Counted from the stretch's first letter, positions 1 through 8,356 are shown. The stretch is 64,000 nt of DNA from Paenibacillus sp. LS1 (GCF_026013365.1 NZ_JAPDOE010000001.1:744001-808000); one strand, 5' to 3'. The notes: generated from the letters alone by a model not told the origin. A program made the numbers and translations.

Positions 1-492
1 ACAGAAGAAGTATTCACGGCTCCACTGAAAACTGGCGTTAACGGCACAGTGCGCAGCACGAAACCACTGAGCTACGGCGGCAACCTGATTGATGGATTCT
101 CCCTTACATTTGAGAACGGTCGAATCGTAGATTACACCGCTGAGCAGGGACTGGATGCACTCAAAAACCTGATCGAGATGGATGAAGGAGCACACTATCT
201 GGGTGAAGTAGCCCTCGTTCCACATCAGTCACCGATTTCCGATACGAATATTTTGTTCTACAATACCCTGTTTGACGAAAATGCCTCCAACCATTTGGCG
301 ATCGGTAATGCCTATGCCTTCTGTCTGGAAGGTGGTAAAACGATGTCCAAAGAAGAGTTGATTGAACGTGGCATGAACTCCAGTCTCACTCATGTAGACT
401 TCATGATTGGATCTGGCGAAATGAATATCAACGGCGTGACCTCCGAAGGCGCCGAAGAGCCAATCTTCCTGCAAGGAAACTGGGCATTTTAA
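1..492 (+). CDS. Aminopeptidase, peptidase family M29, C-terminal part
   Basis: The reading frame is open from the first base of the window to a TAA at 490-492, so only the last 163 residues are present. They align almost residue for residue with the C-terminus of the next gene, including the MDEGAHYLGEVALVP block, the HxAIG segment, the GGKTMS loop and the SSLTHVDFMIGS segment, which are hallmarks of the M29 (AmpS/PepS) metallo-aminopeptidases. These are cytoplasmic dimetal enzymes that remove N-terminal residues from peptides; the conserved Glu, His and Asp in these blocks are the metal ligands of the family. The gene ends in its own terminator 21 bases downstream, so the following paralogue may be transcribed separately. 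The family call is firm; the N-terminus is outside the window. Confidence 0.93.
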   Translation, partial: TEEVFTAPLKTGVNGTVRSTKPLSYGGNLIDGFSLTFENGRIVDYTAEQGLDALKNLIEMDEGAHYLGEVALVPHQSPISDTNILFYNTLFDENASNHLAIGNAYAFCLEGGKTMSKEELIERGMNSSLTHVDFMIGSGEMNINGVTSEGAEEPIFLQGNWAF

Positions 493-512
493 TCCCGTTT
501 GATGTTAATTAG

Positions 513-537
513 AGAGAGGAGATTACTCCTCTCTTTT
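513..537 (+). terminator. Rho-independent terminator after first M29 gene
   Basis: A 9-bp stem (513-521 with 526-534) closes a four-base ATTA loop and runs into a short T tract. It lies between the two M29 genes. Confidence 0.75.
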
Positions 538-581
538 CCTGCGTCAAAGGATCTAAAATTCAATCATTGGAGGGAACGCAT

Positions 582-1814
582 ATGTTAAGTTTTGAACAAA
601 AACTGGATCGTTACGCTGAACTAGCTGTAAAAGTAGGCGCAAACGTGCAATCAGGGCAAGTCTTTGTCATCAGTGCGATGATTGATACCGCTGAATTCGT
701 ACGTTTGTTGGTCCGCAAAGGATACGAAGCTGGCGCCAAGCAGGTTATTGTAAAATACGGAGATGAAACCGTTAATCGCTTACGGTTCGAGATGGCCCCT
801 GAGGAATCCTTCCAAGAGCCACCGAAATGGCATGCGGCGGAGCTTGAAGAACTGGCGGCCAATAATGCAGCCTTCCTGACCGTATTATCATCCAGCCCAG
901 ACCTGATGAAAGGTATTGACCCGGAGCGGATCTCGACACATCAGCGTGCATTTGGTCAGGCAATGGCCAAGTATCGTCAGTATCAACAAGCAGATAAAAT
1001 GAGCTGGACGGGTGTAGCTTGTCCTTCCCCCGATTGGGCAGCCAAAGTATTCCCGAATCTACCGGCAGCTGAGCAGGTTAGCCAGCTATGGGAAGCCATT
1101 TTCGCTGCGGTAAGAGCTGATCTGGAGGACCCTGTAGCGGCTTGGGAAGAACATATTGAACGACTGGAGACCAAGGCCGTTGCATTGAACAGCAAGAAGT
1201 ATCAAGCACTGCACTTCCTCTCCCCCGGAACGGATCTGACGGTTGAGCTTCCAGAAGGACATATCTGGGCGCAAGCTGGCAGCGTGAATGAGCAAGGTAC
1301 ATCTTTTGTAGCGAATATCCCTACAGAGGAAGTATACACAGCTCCAGCCAAACTTGGTGTCAACGGTACAGTATCCAGCACCAAACCGCTCAGTTATGGT
1401 GGAAGCATTATTGATCGTTTCTCACTCACCTTCGAGAATGGACGCATTATTGATTTTCAAGCGAAGGAAGGTCAGGATACGCTCGAAAGACTCATCTCCA
1501 TGGATGAAGGTTCGCATTATCTTGGCGAAGTGGCTCTGGTTCCCTTCCATTCCCCGATTTCTGAGAGCGGTATTTTGTATTACACCACGTTGTATGATGA
1601 GAATGCGTCCTGTCACCTTGCGATCGGCAGTTCCTATGCATCTAATATCGAAGGTGGCAAGACGATGTCTCCCGAAGAGCTTGCAGCACATGGCATGAAC
1701 ACCAGCATCACCCATGTTGACTTCATGATGGGCTCTCCCGAGACGAACATCTACGGTATCACGGCAAACGGCGAACGTGAAGCCATCTTCCTTAAGGGAG
1801 ATTGGGCATTCTAA
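582..1814 (+). CDS. Aminopeptidase, peptidase family M29 (AmpS/PepS-like)
   Basis: A 410-residue cytoplasmic metallo-aminopeptidase, the usual length for M29. The ATG at 582 is chosen because it follows the ribosome site TTGGAGGGAACG; the TTG at 567 lies inside that site. C-terminal metal-site blocks are present: EGHIWAQAG, DEGSHYLGEVALVP, DENASCHLAIG and SITHVDFMMGS. The protein is a close paralogue of the gene ending at 492, so this is a tandem duplication. It is expected to release N-terminal amino acids with broad specificity. It has its own strong terminator. The call is secure; the substrate preference cannot be read from sequence. Confidence 0.95.
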   Translation: MLSFEQKLDRYAELAVKVGANVQSGQVFVISAMIDTAEFVRLLVRKGYEAGAKQVIVKYGDETVNRLRFEMAPEESFQEPPKWHAAELEELAANNAAFLTVLSSSPDLMKGIDPERISTHQRAFGQAMAKYRQYQQADKMSWTGVACPSPDWAAKVFPNLPAAEQVSQLWEAIFAAVRADLEDPVAAWEEHIERLETKAVALNSKKYQALHFLSPGTDLTVELPEGHIWAQAGSVNEQGTSFVANIPTEEVYTAPAKLGVNGTVSSTKPLSYGGSIIDRFSLTFENGRIIDFQAKEGQDTLERLISMDEGSHYLGEVALVPFHSPISESGILYYTTLYDENASCHLAIGSSYASNIEGGKTMSPEELAAHGMNTSITHVDFMMGSPETNIYGITANGEREAIFLKGDWAF

Positions 1815-1865
1815 CAGTTACGGATGAGAGTTCTCCCCCGTAATGTATTTGCACTAAATAGTAGC

Positions 1866-1913
1866 AAAGGCTGTCTTGCAACCATGTGTTCATGGTTGGC
1901 GAGACGGCCTTTT
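1866..1913 (+). terminator. Terminator after second M29 gene
   Basis: A long interrupted hairpin: AAAGGC(T)GTCT pairs with AGACGGCCTTTT, with an inner ACCATG/CATGGT stem, and ends in a T run. The rest of 1815-2063 holds only this and the presumed sigma-gene promoter; TTGTAT (1987 region) followed by TAAAAT about 18 bases later is a candidate. Confidence 0.8.
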
Positions 1914-2063
1914 ATTAATTTTCAGCAAACTGTCCCGGAGGCTACATACGCTCTCCTCATCTGGTTTTTCTCGGACCAACCTCCCATTGTATCGTTTCCA
2001 TATTATGTTGTAAAATGTAATGATACCAATGTTTGTGGATTGTTCACCAGAAAGGAGAACATC

Positions 2064-2654
2064 ATGGCCAATCGGCTTCAGTTACTATTAGCCTCAGATT
2101 TCCATAATTTAGGCTCTGCACTTCAAGAAGAAGTGTATTATGAATATTATAATATGGTACATGGTCTCATCGTTTATATCATCAAGGAGCGTGCTGCTGC
2201 AGAAGATATTATTCAGGAAGCTTTTATCAAAATCATTAAAAACAAACCCCTTTTCGAAGACGAGGTCAAACTGAAAGCCTGGCTCAAAGTCGTCACAAGG
2301 AACACAGCTATTAATTATCTGAGAAAAAATAAAAATAACCGTAACCAAGTGGATACGGATAGTGTTTTTATAGATATGGAGACGATGAATCAGACGGCAG
2401 CTTCCGTGGAAAGCATGGTAGAAACGCAGATGATGGAAGAGTCTATTGAGTATTATCTCAGACAGCTCAAACCGGAATATCGTGTACTGGTGGAGTTACG
2501 GTGGAAAGAAGGTCTCTCCTACCGAGAAATGGCCGAACTGCTGGATACCTCCGAAGACATTGTGAAGCAACGCTTGTTCAGAGCCCGCGGCAGTATCAAG
2601 AAGAAATTACATAAGGAATGGGGTGGGAGCATTGAGCAAAGGCAAGTCCGATAA
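2064..2654 (+). CDS. RNA polymerase sigma factor, ECF (sigma-70) family
   Basis: A 196-residue ECF sigma factor that redirects RNA polymerase to a specific promoter set. Region 2 is seen as YYEYYNMVHGLIVYII, then AEDIIQEAFIKII and LKAWLKVVTRNTAINYLRK. Region 4 is LKPEYRVLVELRWKEGLSYREMAELLDTSEDIVKQRLFRARG, with a clear helix-turn-helix. The ATG at 2064 follows AAAGGAGAACATC and gives the usual length; the frame is open further upstream but that part has no sigma homology and overlaps the previous terminator. The gene overlaps its downstream partner by 32 bases, the typical arrangement of an ECF sigma with its anti-sigma factor. Confidence 0.93.
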   Translation: MANRLQLLLASDFHNLGSALQEEVYYEYYNMVHGLIVYIIKERAAAEDIIQEAFIKIIKNKPLFEDEVKLKAWLKVVTRNTAINYLRKNKNNRNQVDTDSVFIDMETMNQTAASVESMVETQMMEESIEYYLRQLKPEYRVLVELRWKEGLSYREMAELLDTSEDIVKQRLFRARGSIKKKLHKEWGGSIEQRQVR

Positions 2655-3585
2655 GCACGTGGAGCCATTCGATTCAGACCTGGAAGACGAATATTTCGAT
2701 GCTGCGTTTGAACTGGCTTTTGATGAAGCTTTCCATCAGGCCGTCTCTGCCCCTTCCGCCTCCCGCACCGAATCCATGCAGCAATCCTGGCAGAAGGTAC
2801 ACAGGGAAATTAACAGAATCGGTTTACGTAAAAAAAGAATACGTACCTTGCGACTTTCCGTTGTCGTAGCTGCATCCGTGACCATCGGGGCGGTTATTTT
2901 CAGCCTGCCATCCGGTACGCAAGCGGTATCCCCATTTGTACAATCCATCAAGGATTGGGGTAATGGCATGAAATCCATTGTCATCGAGGATCGCACGACC
3001 CATCTGGGGGCTGATCCGTCAACAGCCAAAACGCCTCCACCACCGGAAACGAGCTTAGATGACATTCTTAAAGTACAAGAAGAAGAGGCTCTTAATACAC
3101 CTTCGTATGAGCTATCGAGCCACCTGCTTCGTCCAGTACTTGTTACGGAAGAAATCGCACGCGATGGATTCATGGGTGACTTTCTGTTATCCAAGGCCAT
3201 TCCCGAGCGATTCAACAAGGTCAAATTCGAACTCGTGCTCGATACTGAAAACCCTGTGAATCCAGACGATTATTATGAGTCCACACAAATGAGAGTTCAA
3301 TATACCAGTGAAGGCAAGAGCATAGAGGATGAGATCATCCAGTTTGATTATGTCTATGTCATGCCTGGGGAGAAGATTGAAGGGGCCATGCTTCGTGATA
3401 TGAGCACCGTAAAGCTGGCGGACGGCACGGAAGCACTGATGTATATCGGCCCACCCTATAACTCCTTTCAGTGGATGATGGGTTCCAACAATATGAGCCT
3501 GTTTGGCACCCTTTCTGAAGAAGAAATGACGGCTATTGCCAACGATTTTCAAGAGCAGAAGTTTCCCGGCAGTACCCGCCGATAA
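2623..3585 (+). CDS. Anti-sigma factor-like membrane protein with DUF4367-like C-terminus
   Basis: Predicted single-pass membrane partner of the overlapping sigma factor. The GTG at 2623 follows AAGGA at good spacing; a TTG at 2632 is an alternative. Residues 1-65 are acidic and cytoplasmic, about residues 72-93 (TLRLSVVVAASVTIGAVIF) form one transmembrane helix, and the rest would be extracytoplasmic. The C-terminal part has the pattern LADGTEALMYIGPPYNSFQWMMGSNNMSLFG followed by LSEEEMTAIA, which resembles the DUF4367/DUF4179 sensor modules found on Bacillales anti-sigma factors. I infer that it holds the sigma factor inactive until an envelope signal is sensed. No zinc-binding ZAS motif is visible, so the anti-sigma role rests on context and architecture. 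Confidence 0.75.
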   Translation: MGALSKGKSDKHVEPFDSDLEDEYFDAAFELAFDEAFHQAVSAPSASRTESMQQSWQKVHREINRIGLRKKRIRTLRLSVVVAASVTIGAVIFSLPSGTQAVSPFVQSIKDWGNGMKSIVIEDRTTHLGADPSTAKTPPPPETSLDDILKVQEEEALNTPSYELSSHLLRPVLVTEEIARDGFMGDFLLSKAIPERFNKVKFELVLDTENPVNPDDYYESTQMRVQYTSEGKSIEDEIIQFDYVYVMPGEKIEGAMLRDMSTVKLADGTEALMYIGPPYNSFQWMMGSNNMSLFGTLSEEEMTAIANDFQEQKFPGSTRR

Positions 3586-3587
3586 GA

Positions 3588-4100
3588 TCAAAATAACACG
3601 GTGCCAGAAACATGTTTGCTTGTATCCGTAGTACTTCCATCATACGCTGTATGAATACTGGTAACGCGATAATAATATCCTGGCATAACGGTCCAATCCG
3701 ATGTGGCATTCAGTAAGTTTGTTTTCGTTGCATTGTTGGAATTGTTTTTGAAAGTTACCCATGCTGTTCCTGTCCAGCGCTCAAGCCGGTAATCTACCGA
3801 AAGTGTCTTCACTTCCACATATGTCGCGGTCTTCGTATTGACGATGGCAGAAAGTCCTCCCCCAGGGATGAGTGCACCGACCGCCTGATAGATATGTCCT
3901 CGTTCCTGAGTGGTAGCAAGCGAATCGATGGTTGGTTCGGATGGCGGTGGAGCTGTAAGTGCACCAGAGGACACGTTGATGATCGGGCTTGCAACGGCTG
4001 TTTCGGCCACAGGTACAGCAAGGATCGTTGGCACCATTAACAAGGCAGCAAGGGTTATTTTTAGTATAGATGTTACACTCTTATTATTCATTTTCCGCAT
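3588..4100 (-). CDS. Secreted protein of unknown function
   Basis: A 170-residue protein with a classical signal peptide: basic start MRKMNNKS, hydrophobic core ILKITLAALLMVPTILA, and cleavage probably near AVAS (about residue 38). The mature part is Ser/Thr rich with a beta-sheet-like pattern (DYRLERWTGTAWVTF, GYYYRVTSIHTAYDG) and resembles small Bacillales secreted beta proteins. ATG 4100 follows GGAGG. The gene converges on the anti-sigma gene with only two bases between their stops. An ECF-type promoter candidate lies upstream (4147-4173), suggesting control by the neighbouring sigma factor. No enzymatic motif seen. Confidence 0.7.
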   Translation of the reverse strand: MRKMNNKSVTSILKITLAALLMVPTILAVPVAETAVASPIINVSSGALTAPPPSEPTIDSLATTQERGHIYQAVGALIPGGGLSAIVNTKTATYVEVKTLSVDYRLERWTGTAWVTFKNNSNNATKTNLLNATSDWTVMPGYYYRVTSIHTAYDGSTTDTSKHVSGTVLF

Positions 4101-4146
4101 ATTGATCCATCCTCCGCTTCCATATTTGATTTTGTGTAAGGGTATA

Positions 4147-4173
4147 AACGGACGGATCGGGTGATAGGTTTCA
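4147..4173 (-). promoter_or_regulatory. Candidate ECF-type promoter for the secreted protein gene
   Basis: On the minus strand TGAAAC (4168-4173) is followed 17 bases later by CGTT (4147-4150). This matches the TGAAAC-N16/17-CGT pattern of SigW/SigX/SigM-like promoters. The -10-like element is about 46 bases upstream of the start codon. Confidence 0.45.
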
Positions 4174-4182
4174 AAAAAAATT

Positions 4183-4213
4183 AGACGCTCCGATGTTTCT
4201 GTCGGAAGCGTCT
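4183..4213. terminator. Isolated bidirectional terminator-like hairpin
   Basis: AGACGCT-CCGA pairs with TCGG-AAGCGTCT (one bulge), with TTTT on the plus side and an eight-base T run on the minus side. It lies between two divergent start codons, where no gene obviously needs a terminator. Confidence 0.6.
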
Positions 4214-4333
4214 TTTGTCTTTGCGTGCATCTCTAGCATGACTGAAACCTAAATTATTCCAGCCCGTATGTATTGGGTAATGAATGTACGGAACGATGTT
4301 TAACAAACGAAATTGGCAAATGAGGTGTATAAA

Positions 4334-4984
4334 TTGAGCAAACTTCAATCCAAATCCAGAAGGCATCGTCACAGCTCCAATCCGAATGAACTACACATCG
4401 AAGTTTCCGGCTCGTTCAAACGTGTTCTTCTTATCTTGGTGGGCGTGCTTACCCTCGGGACCTTAATATATTTCTTGGCTACAGCTCGGGAGAGCTGGAT
4501 AAGCATGGGTCTTGACCGCTATGTATTACCCTTTATGATCTGGGGACTTGTACTTTCCCCCATCCTTGCTTTTCTTTTCTTCAAGCAGAGTCGCCGAACC
4601 CTTTCCCATGTCAAATTTTTACGAGTTTTCGGGATTGCTTTCTGCCTTCTGCCGCTGGTACTTCTGTTTTATGTGTTACCCGTAACACTTGGCATGGTGA
4701 ATGATCACCTAACTCAGTATAAGCAAAATCCGGTGCTGTCCACCACTAAGGTGGGGGACTACAATTCTTATGAGGTTACTTTCGTCGATACACATATGTA
4801 CGAAATCATCACCATTAAGACACCAACAACAACCCAATCCACTCGAAAAAAGTTGAATATCCAGCATGATCTAGCTCCGGGAGAGAATGTTTACGTCACT
4901 TATAAGCAAATTTCTATAGAAAATAGCTTGGTCACGGAGAATCGTTACGCCGATGTTGTCATTCATGCACCCAAAGAATCATGA
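4334..4984 (+). CDS. Hypothetical membrane protein with three N-terminal TM helices
   Basis: Not recognised as a named family. The TTG at 4334 follows GAGGTG with six bases spacing and is preferred over the in-frame TTG at 4313, giving 216 residues. Three hydrophobic helices are visible (RVLLILVGVLTLGTLIYFLATA, YVLPFMIWGLVLSPILAFLFF and VFGIAFCLLPLVLLFYVLPV), followed by a soluble C-terminal domain of about 90 residues with alternating polar and hydrophobic beta-like segments. The basic N-terminus (QSKSRRHRHSS) favours a cytoplasmic start. It stands alone, ending at a hairpin shared with the convergent CNNM gene. Confidence 0.65.
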   Translation: MSKLQSKSRRHRHSSNPNELHIEVSGSFKRVLLILVGVLTLGTLIYFLATARESWISMGLDRYVLPFMIWGLVLSPILAFLFFKQSRRTLSHVKFLRVFGIAFCLLPLVLLFYVLPVTLGMVNDHLTQYKQNPVLSTTKVGDYNSYEVTFVDTHMYEIITIKTPTTTQSTRKKLNIQHDLAPGENVYVTYKQISIENSLVTENRYADVVIHAPKES

Positions 4985-4993
4985 GCATGCAAA

Positions 4994-5030
4994 AAAGCTG
5001 TACGATGACCATTACGTCATCATACAGCTT
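4994..5030. terminator. Bidirectional terminator between convergent genes
   Basis: AAGCTGTA-GATGAC pairs with GTCATC-TACAGCTT around a CATTAC loop. An A run on the left gives a U tract on the minus strand. It separates the membrane protein gene from the CNNM gene. Confidence 0.75.
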
Positions 5031-5053
5031 CATCCGTTACAATTTCGATCCGA

Positions 5054-6370
5054 CTACGCGCCTTCTTCTTCAACCAACAGTTCCAGCTTAATCACATTCA
5101 CTCGGGAAATCCGCTTATGCTCTGTCTCTTGAATGACAAATACATAACCTCCGTACTCCACCGATTGACCAACCTTAGGTGGAATAGCATCTACTCTGGA
5201 GTATAGCCAGCCCCCGATGGTATCGTAGTCGGCACGATCCATCTCCAGTCCGAATCTTTCGCTGACTTCTTCAATCAGCATCAATCCATCAATGGAGTAT
5301 TCCATCTCATCCACTTGCTCAATGGCAGGACGTTCCTGGTCGAATTCATCCTGAATCTCGCCTACGATCTCTTCCATGATATCTTCAAGCGTGACAAGCC
5401 CGGAGGTTCCACCATATTCATCAATTAGAATCGCAATCTGTGTCTTGCTACGCTGCATTCGCTTGAGCAGATCACTAATCAGTGTGGTATCGGGCACAGC
5501 CAGGATCGGCCGGATTACGGAGATGGTATCCGTAAGTTGGGATCGCATCAGATCCTTAATGTGAATAAAACCGATAATATGATCCTTGTCTCCGTTATAC
5601 ACCGGATACCTTGTTCGCATACTATCACTGGCAATCTCCAGATTCTCTAGCATGGACTCATTGGCATTCAGACATATCATTTCCGTCCGGGGAATCATAA
5701 TTTCACGGGCGGTTGTATCCGTAAAATCAAATATATTATCAACAAGTGCTAATTCAGTGTTATCAATTAAACCGCTCTTATTGCTTTCTTTCATCAGAAT
5801 ACGTATTTCATCTTCGCTATGTGCGGAGTCCATCTCCGAAGCTGGTGCCATTCGGAACAGTCTCAACAAGCCGTTAGCCATACCGTTCAGTGCCCATATG
5901 AATGGATACATTAACTTATAGAAAAACGTTAGCAAGGCTGCAGACCACAGCGTGATCGTTTCAGATTTTCGGATCGCCATCGTTTTGGGAGCAAGTTCCC
6001 CCAGTACAATATGCAGAATCGTTATAATTACAAATGCAATGGCAATAGAGATTCCATGAACGTAGACTGGTCCCAGTCCAAATGCGGTAAACATGGGCTC
6101 TAACAGATGTGCAATTGCCGGTTCTCCCAACCATCCTAGTCCCAGTGAAGCCAGCGTTATACCTAATTGGCAAGCTGACAGATATGCATCCATATTACGC
6201 ACAATATTGGAAGCATATATTGCATTTTTGTTTCCCGTTTCCACCAAAGCCTCAATCCGACTTCCACGAACTTTCACCATCGCAAATTCCGCCGACACAA
6301 AGAAACCATTCATCAATACAAGTAAACCAATTAATAATAAATTCAAAATACTCGGTAAGGGGTCACTCAA
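5054..6370 (-). CDS. CNNM/CorC-family transporter (DUF21, CBS pair, CorC_HlyC)
   Basis: A 438-residue integral membrane protein of the hemolysin-C/CNNM family, linked to Mg2+/Co2+ efflux or homeostasis. The DUF21 domain covers about residues 5-195, with helices ILNLLLIGLLVLMNGFFVSAEFAMV, SACQLGITLASLGLGWLGEPA and the IVLGELAPKTMAIR motif. A CBS pair follows (IPRTEMICLNANE, MQRSKTQIAILIDEYGGTSGLVTLEDIMEEIVGEI), then the transporter-associated CorC_HlyC domain from about residue 345 (EYSIDGLMLIEEV, YDTIGGWLYSR). The start is TTG 6370 behind a weak AGGAT. A much better ribosome site lies further upstream in the same frame but is cut off by an amber codon (see the short reading frame at 6380-6403). 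Confidence 0.92.
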   Translation of the reverse strand: MSDPLPSILNLLLIGLLVLMNGFFVSAEFAMVKVRGSRIEALVETGNKNAIYASNIVRNMDAYLSACQLGITLASLGLGWLGEPAIAHLLEPMFTAFGLGPVYVHGISIAIAFVIITILHIVLGELAPKTMAIRKSETITLWSAALLTFFYKLMYPFIWALNGMANGLLRLFRMAPASEMDSAHSEDEIRILMKESNKSGLIDNTELALVDNIFDFTDTTAREIMIPRTEMICLNANESMLENLEIASDSMRTRYPVYNGDKDHIIGFIHIKDLMRSQLTDTISVIRPILAVPDTTLISDLLKRMQRSKTQIAILIDEYGGTSGLVTLEDIMEEIVGEIQDEFDQERPAIEQVDEMEYSIDGLMLIEEVSERFGLEMDRADYDTIGGWLYSRVDAIPPKVGQSVEYGGYVFVIQETEHKRISRVNVIKLELLVEEEGA

Positions 6371-6379
6371 ATTGTCATC

Positions 6380-6403
6380 CTATTCGCCGTCATTCTTCGG
6401 CAA
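6380..6403 (-). other. Seven-codon reading frame in phase with the CNNM gene, ended by TAG
   Basis: On the minus strand a near-perfect ribosome site AAGGAGGTGG is followed by TTG at 6403 and encodes MPKNDGE before TAG at 6382-6380. Four codons later, in the same frame, comes the TTG start of the CNNM gene. It is either a leader peptide coupled to the main gene or the original N-terminus broken by a CAG-to-TAG change or a sequence error. Confidence 0.6.
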
Positions 6404-6656
6404 ATAGGTCCACCTCCTTCGAAAATGTAGGATATTAGCCATTCTGCCGTTCATATGCAATTTCAACTTCCCAATGCTTCCACCTCCACCCGGTTCTGTC
6501 GAATAACAAAGATATGCTTCTTTTATTATATAATTCTACACTACACAGTCAATCCGTGTCCTATGACAACGAAATGGCACAAACGCCTTATTTCTTTAAC
6601 AAAAGTAGCGATTACGCTGTTTTTTTAACATTTCACAAACAATGATCTAACCAAAC

Positions 6657-6708
6657 CAAAGAAAGTATCCTAGCTCATGCTTCGGCATGGCTGGATACTT
6701 TCTTTATT
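6657..6708. terminator. Terminator-like hairpin downstream of the sigma/DUF1835 gene
   Basis: A long stem (AAAGAAAGTATCC with GGATACTTTCTTT and inner CATG pairs) around a CTTCGG loop. It lies in the 414-base gap 6371-6784, which otherwise contains the CNNM leader region and presumably its promoter in the AT-rich stretch near 6520-6640. Confidence 0.65.
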
Positions 6709-6784
6709 TAATACTTTTATATAGCATAGGAGTATCGGGCCAATGCCCGCTTCTCTGCATCCTCTGCTCTATTTCCTATGTCGA

Positions 6785-8356
6785 CTAAATCTCCACTACG
6801 TTCTCAGAAGCGGGATTCCAGCGCCACTGTGCTTGTTCCCCGCTTTCGTTATGCAACCCACCAATCCAGAATTCATCCTGCTTAAGCAACGTCCAATCGA
6901 CTTCCCCACTCAGCACCTGTATCCCGAGTTCCGTCAGCGACAGGACTGCGTCACCAAATTTTTCATCATGCTGCCTGAAATTAGGGAAAGTTGTTGCACC
7001 AGTCAACTGCAGCAGCGCATAAGGTCCTTCTGTCATCCGTTTCAGATGTGCCCAATATTCAAGATCACCCATCCCGACAATATGCAACTTGTCCCCTACC
7101 TCGCGAAACAAAGGATACGGACTCTCCACACCAGCTCTAATGGTCTCTAGTGTCGTCTGCTCAATAACTCCCAGACCGTTCGATACAGATGGCAGACGAG
7201 ACAAGTGAGCTTTGAACGCAGCGTTCGCAAAGGGTAGCGCAGAAGTGTCTGCCTGCAAGTAATCCAGATGATGTCGGATATCAGGTGACGTATAGGCTTC
7301 CCAGAACTGTGCACCTGCTTGTAGCTCGTCCGTATCAATCACATGCCAACTGCCGGACAGACGTTCGATCTGCGTGGAGGTCAGTTGACCCAGTCCCCTA
7401 AAATGCTCGATCTCTGGATACGAGTCAATACAGAGCAGATTCAGCTTCGTATTCTGGAGTGCTTGTCCTTTGAAATAATGTAACAGGTACGATAACATCG
7501 TCTGATCATAGAGATCGTATTCGAACCACAGGACAATCTCCTTATATTGTTGAAACGAATGCAACTTGCGTTCAAGCTCCTTGATCTGCAAGTATTCCGT
7601 CTGTGGAATGCCCAACTGCTGCTCTAACACGAAGGCCCGATGTTTCCGCTCCTTCGCCTCTCCCATATCTTTGGCTACCGGTCCGAACGTGTACAATTCT
7701 CTCCATACGAGGATATCTCCCTCGATTCCACTTTCTCTTAAACGATTGGCAGCGTGATCTCCATTCATAATGTGTAACAATCCTTTTCCCCCTTCATACA
7801 AGTCACTGAACACCGAGACCAGATCCCTCACTGGCATAGAGCGCTTGAGTTTGGATCGGGCATCGAACAGTCTTTTCTTTAATGCAGGTACCTTGACCCC
7901 GAGGAAATCCGATATTTCCTTGAGTGAGTATCCTTCCAAATAAAACAGTTCAACAGCAATCCGCATCGATGACGGCAAAATTGCAATCGAATCACGCAGC
8001 GTACGATGCATTTCGTTTTGCACCGCTTGTTCTTCTGGATTATGCGACTGAACCTCTTCATGGAATACATGCTCCAGCTCCTGAACGGGAATCAGGGTAT
8101 GCTGCTTGCGCCTTAGCCAGCGATAACACTGCCTTTCCACGATAACTTTGAACCACCCAGGAAAGGCCTCCGAATCCTCCAGCTTGGACAGATTGCCAAA
8201 GGCCTCAGTAAACGCCTCCTGTACGACATCTTCAGCCCAAAATGTATCTCCTAAACGATTGTAGGCAACAGCAAGAGCCATCCCGCGATATTGAGACATC
8301 AGTTGTGCGTAAGCTTCGGGTTCGCCCTTCATCGCTCCTTCAATCCATGACTTCAA
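6785..8356 (-). CDS. ECF-type sigma factor fused to a DUF1835 domain
   Basis: A 523-residue two-part protein. Residues 1-170 form an ECF sigma factor: region 2 with YRGMALAVAYNRLGDTFWAEDVVQEAFTEAF and FPGWFKVIVERQCYRWLRR, and region 4 with LPSSMRIAVELFYLEGYSLKEISDFLGVKVPALKKRLFDAR. From about residue 190 it continues as a DUF1835-like domain (LLHIMNGDHAANRLRESGI, ILVWRELYTFGPV, LWFEYDLYDQTML), with a C-terminal DUF3658-like part (MTEGPYALLQLTG, LTELGIQVLSGEVDW, WIGGLH). The TTG start at 8356 follows GGGAG. No stop or frameshift separates the two parts. DUF1835 proteins are usually free-standing, and the domain may act as an intramolecular sensor or inhibitor in place of an anti-sigma factor; that role is inferred. 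Confidence 0.88.
   Translation of the reverse strand: MKSWIEGAMKGEPEAYAQLMSQYRGMALAVAYNRLGDTFWAEDVVQEAFTEAFGNLSKLEDSEAFPGWFKVIVERQCYRWLRRKQHTLIPVQELEHVFHEEVQSHNPEEQAVQNEMHRTLRDSIAILPSSMRIAVELFYLEGYSLKEISDFLGVKVPALKKRLFDARSKLKRSMPVRDLVSVFSDLYEGGKGLLHIMNGDHAANRLRESGIEGDILVWRELYTFGPVAKDMGEAKERKHRAFVLEQQLGIPQTEYLQIKELERKLHSFQQYKEIVLWFEYDLYDQTMLSYLLHYFKGQALQNTKLNLLCIDSYPEIEHFRGLGQLTSTQIERLSGSWHVIDTDELQAGAQFWEAYTSPDIRHHLDYLQADTSALPFANAAFKAHLSRLPSVSNGLGVIEQTTLETIRAGVESPYPLFREVGDKLHIVGMGDLEYWAHLKRMTEGPYALLQLTGATTFPNFRQHDEKFGDAVLSLTELGIQVLSGEVDWTLLKQDEFWIGGLHNESGEQAQWRWNPASENVVEI

Noticed and set aside
1824..2063. In-frame extension upstream of the ECF sigma factor
   Set aside because: It runs through the terminator of the M29 gene and has no sigma homology; the ATG at 2064 has a good ribosome site.
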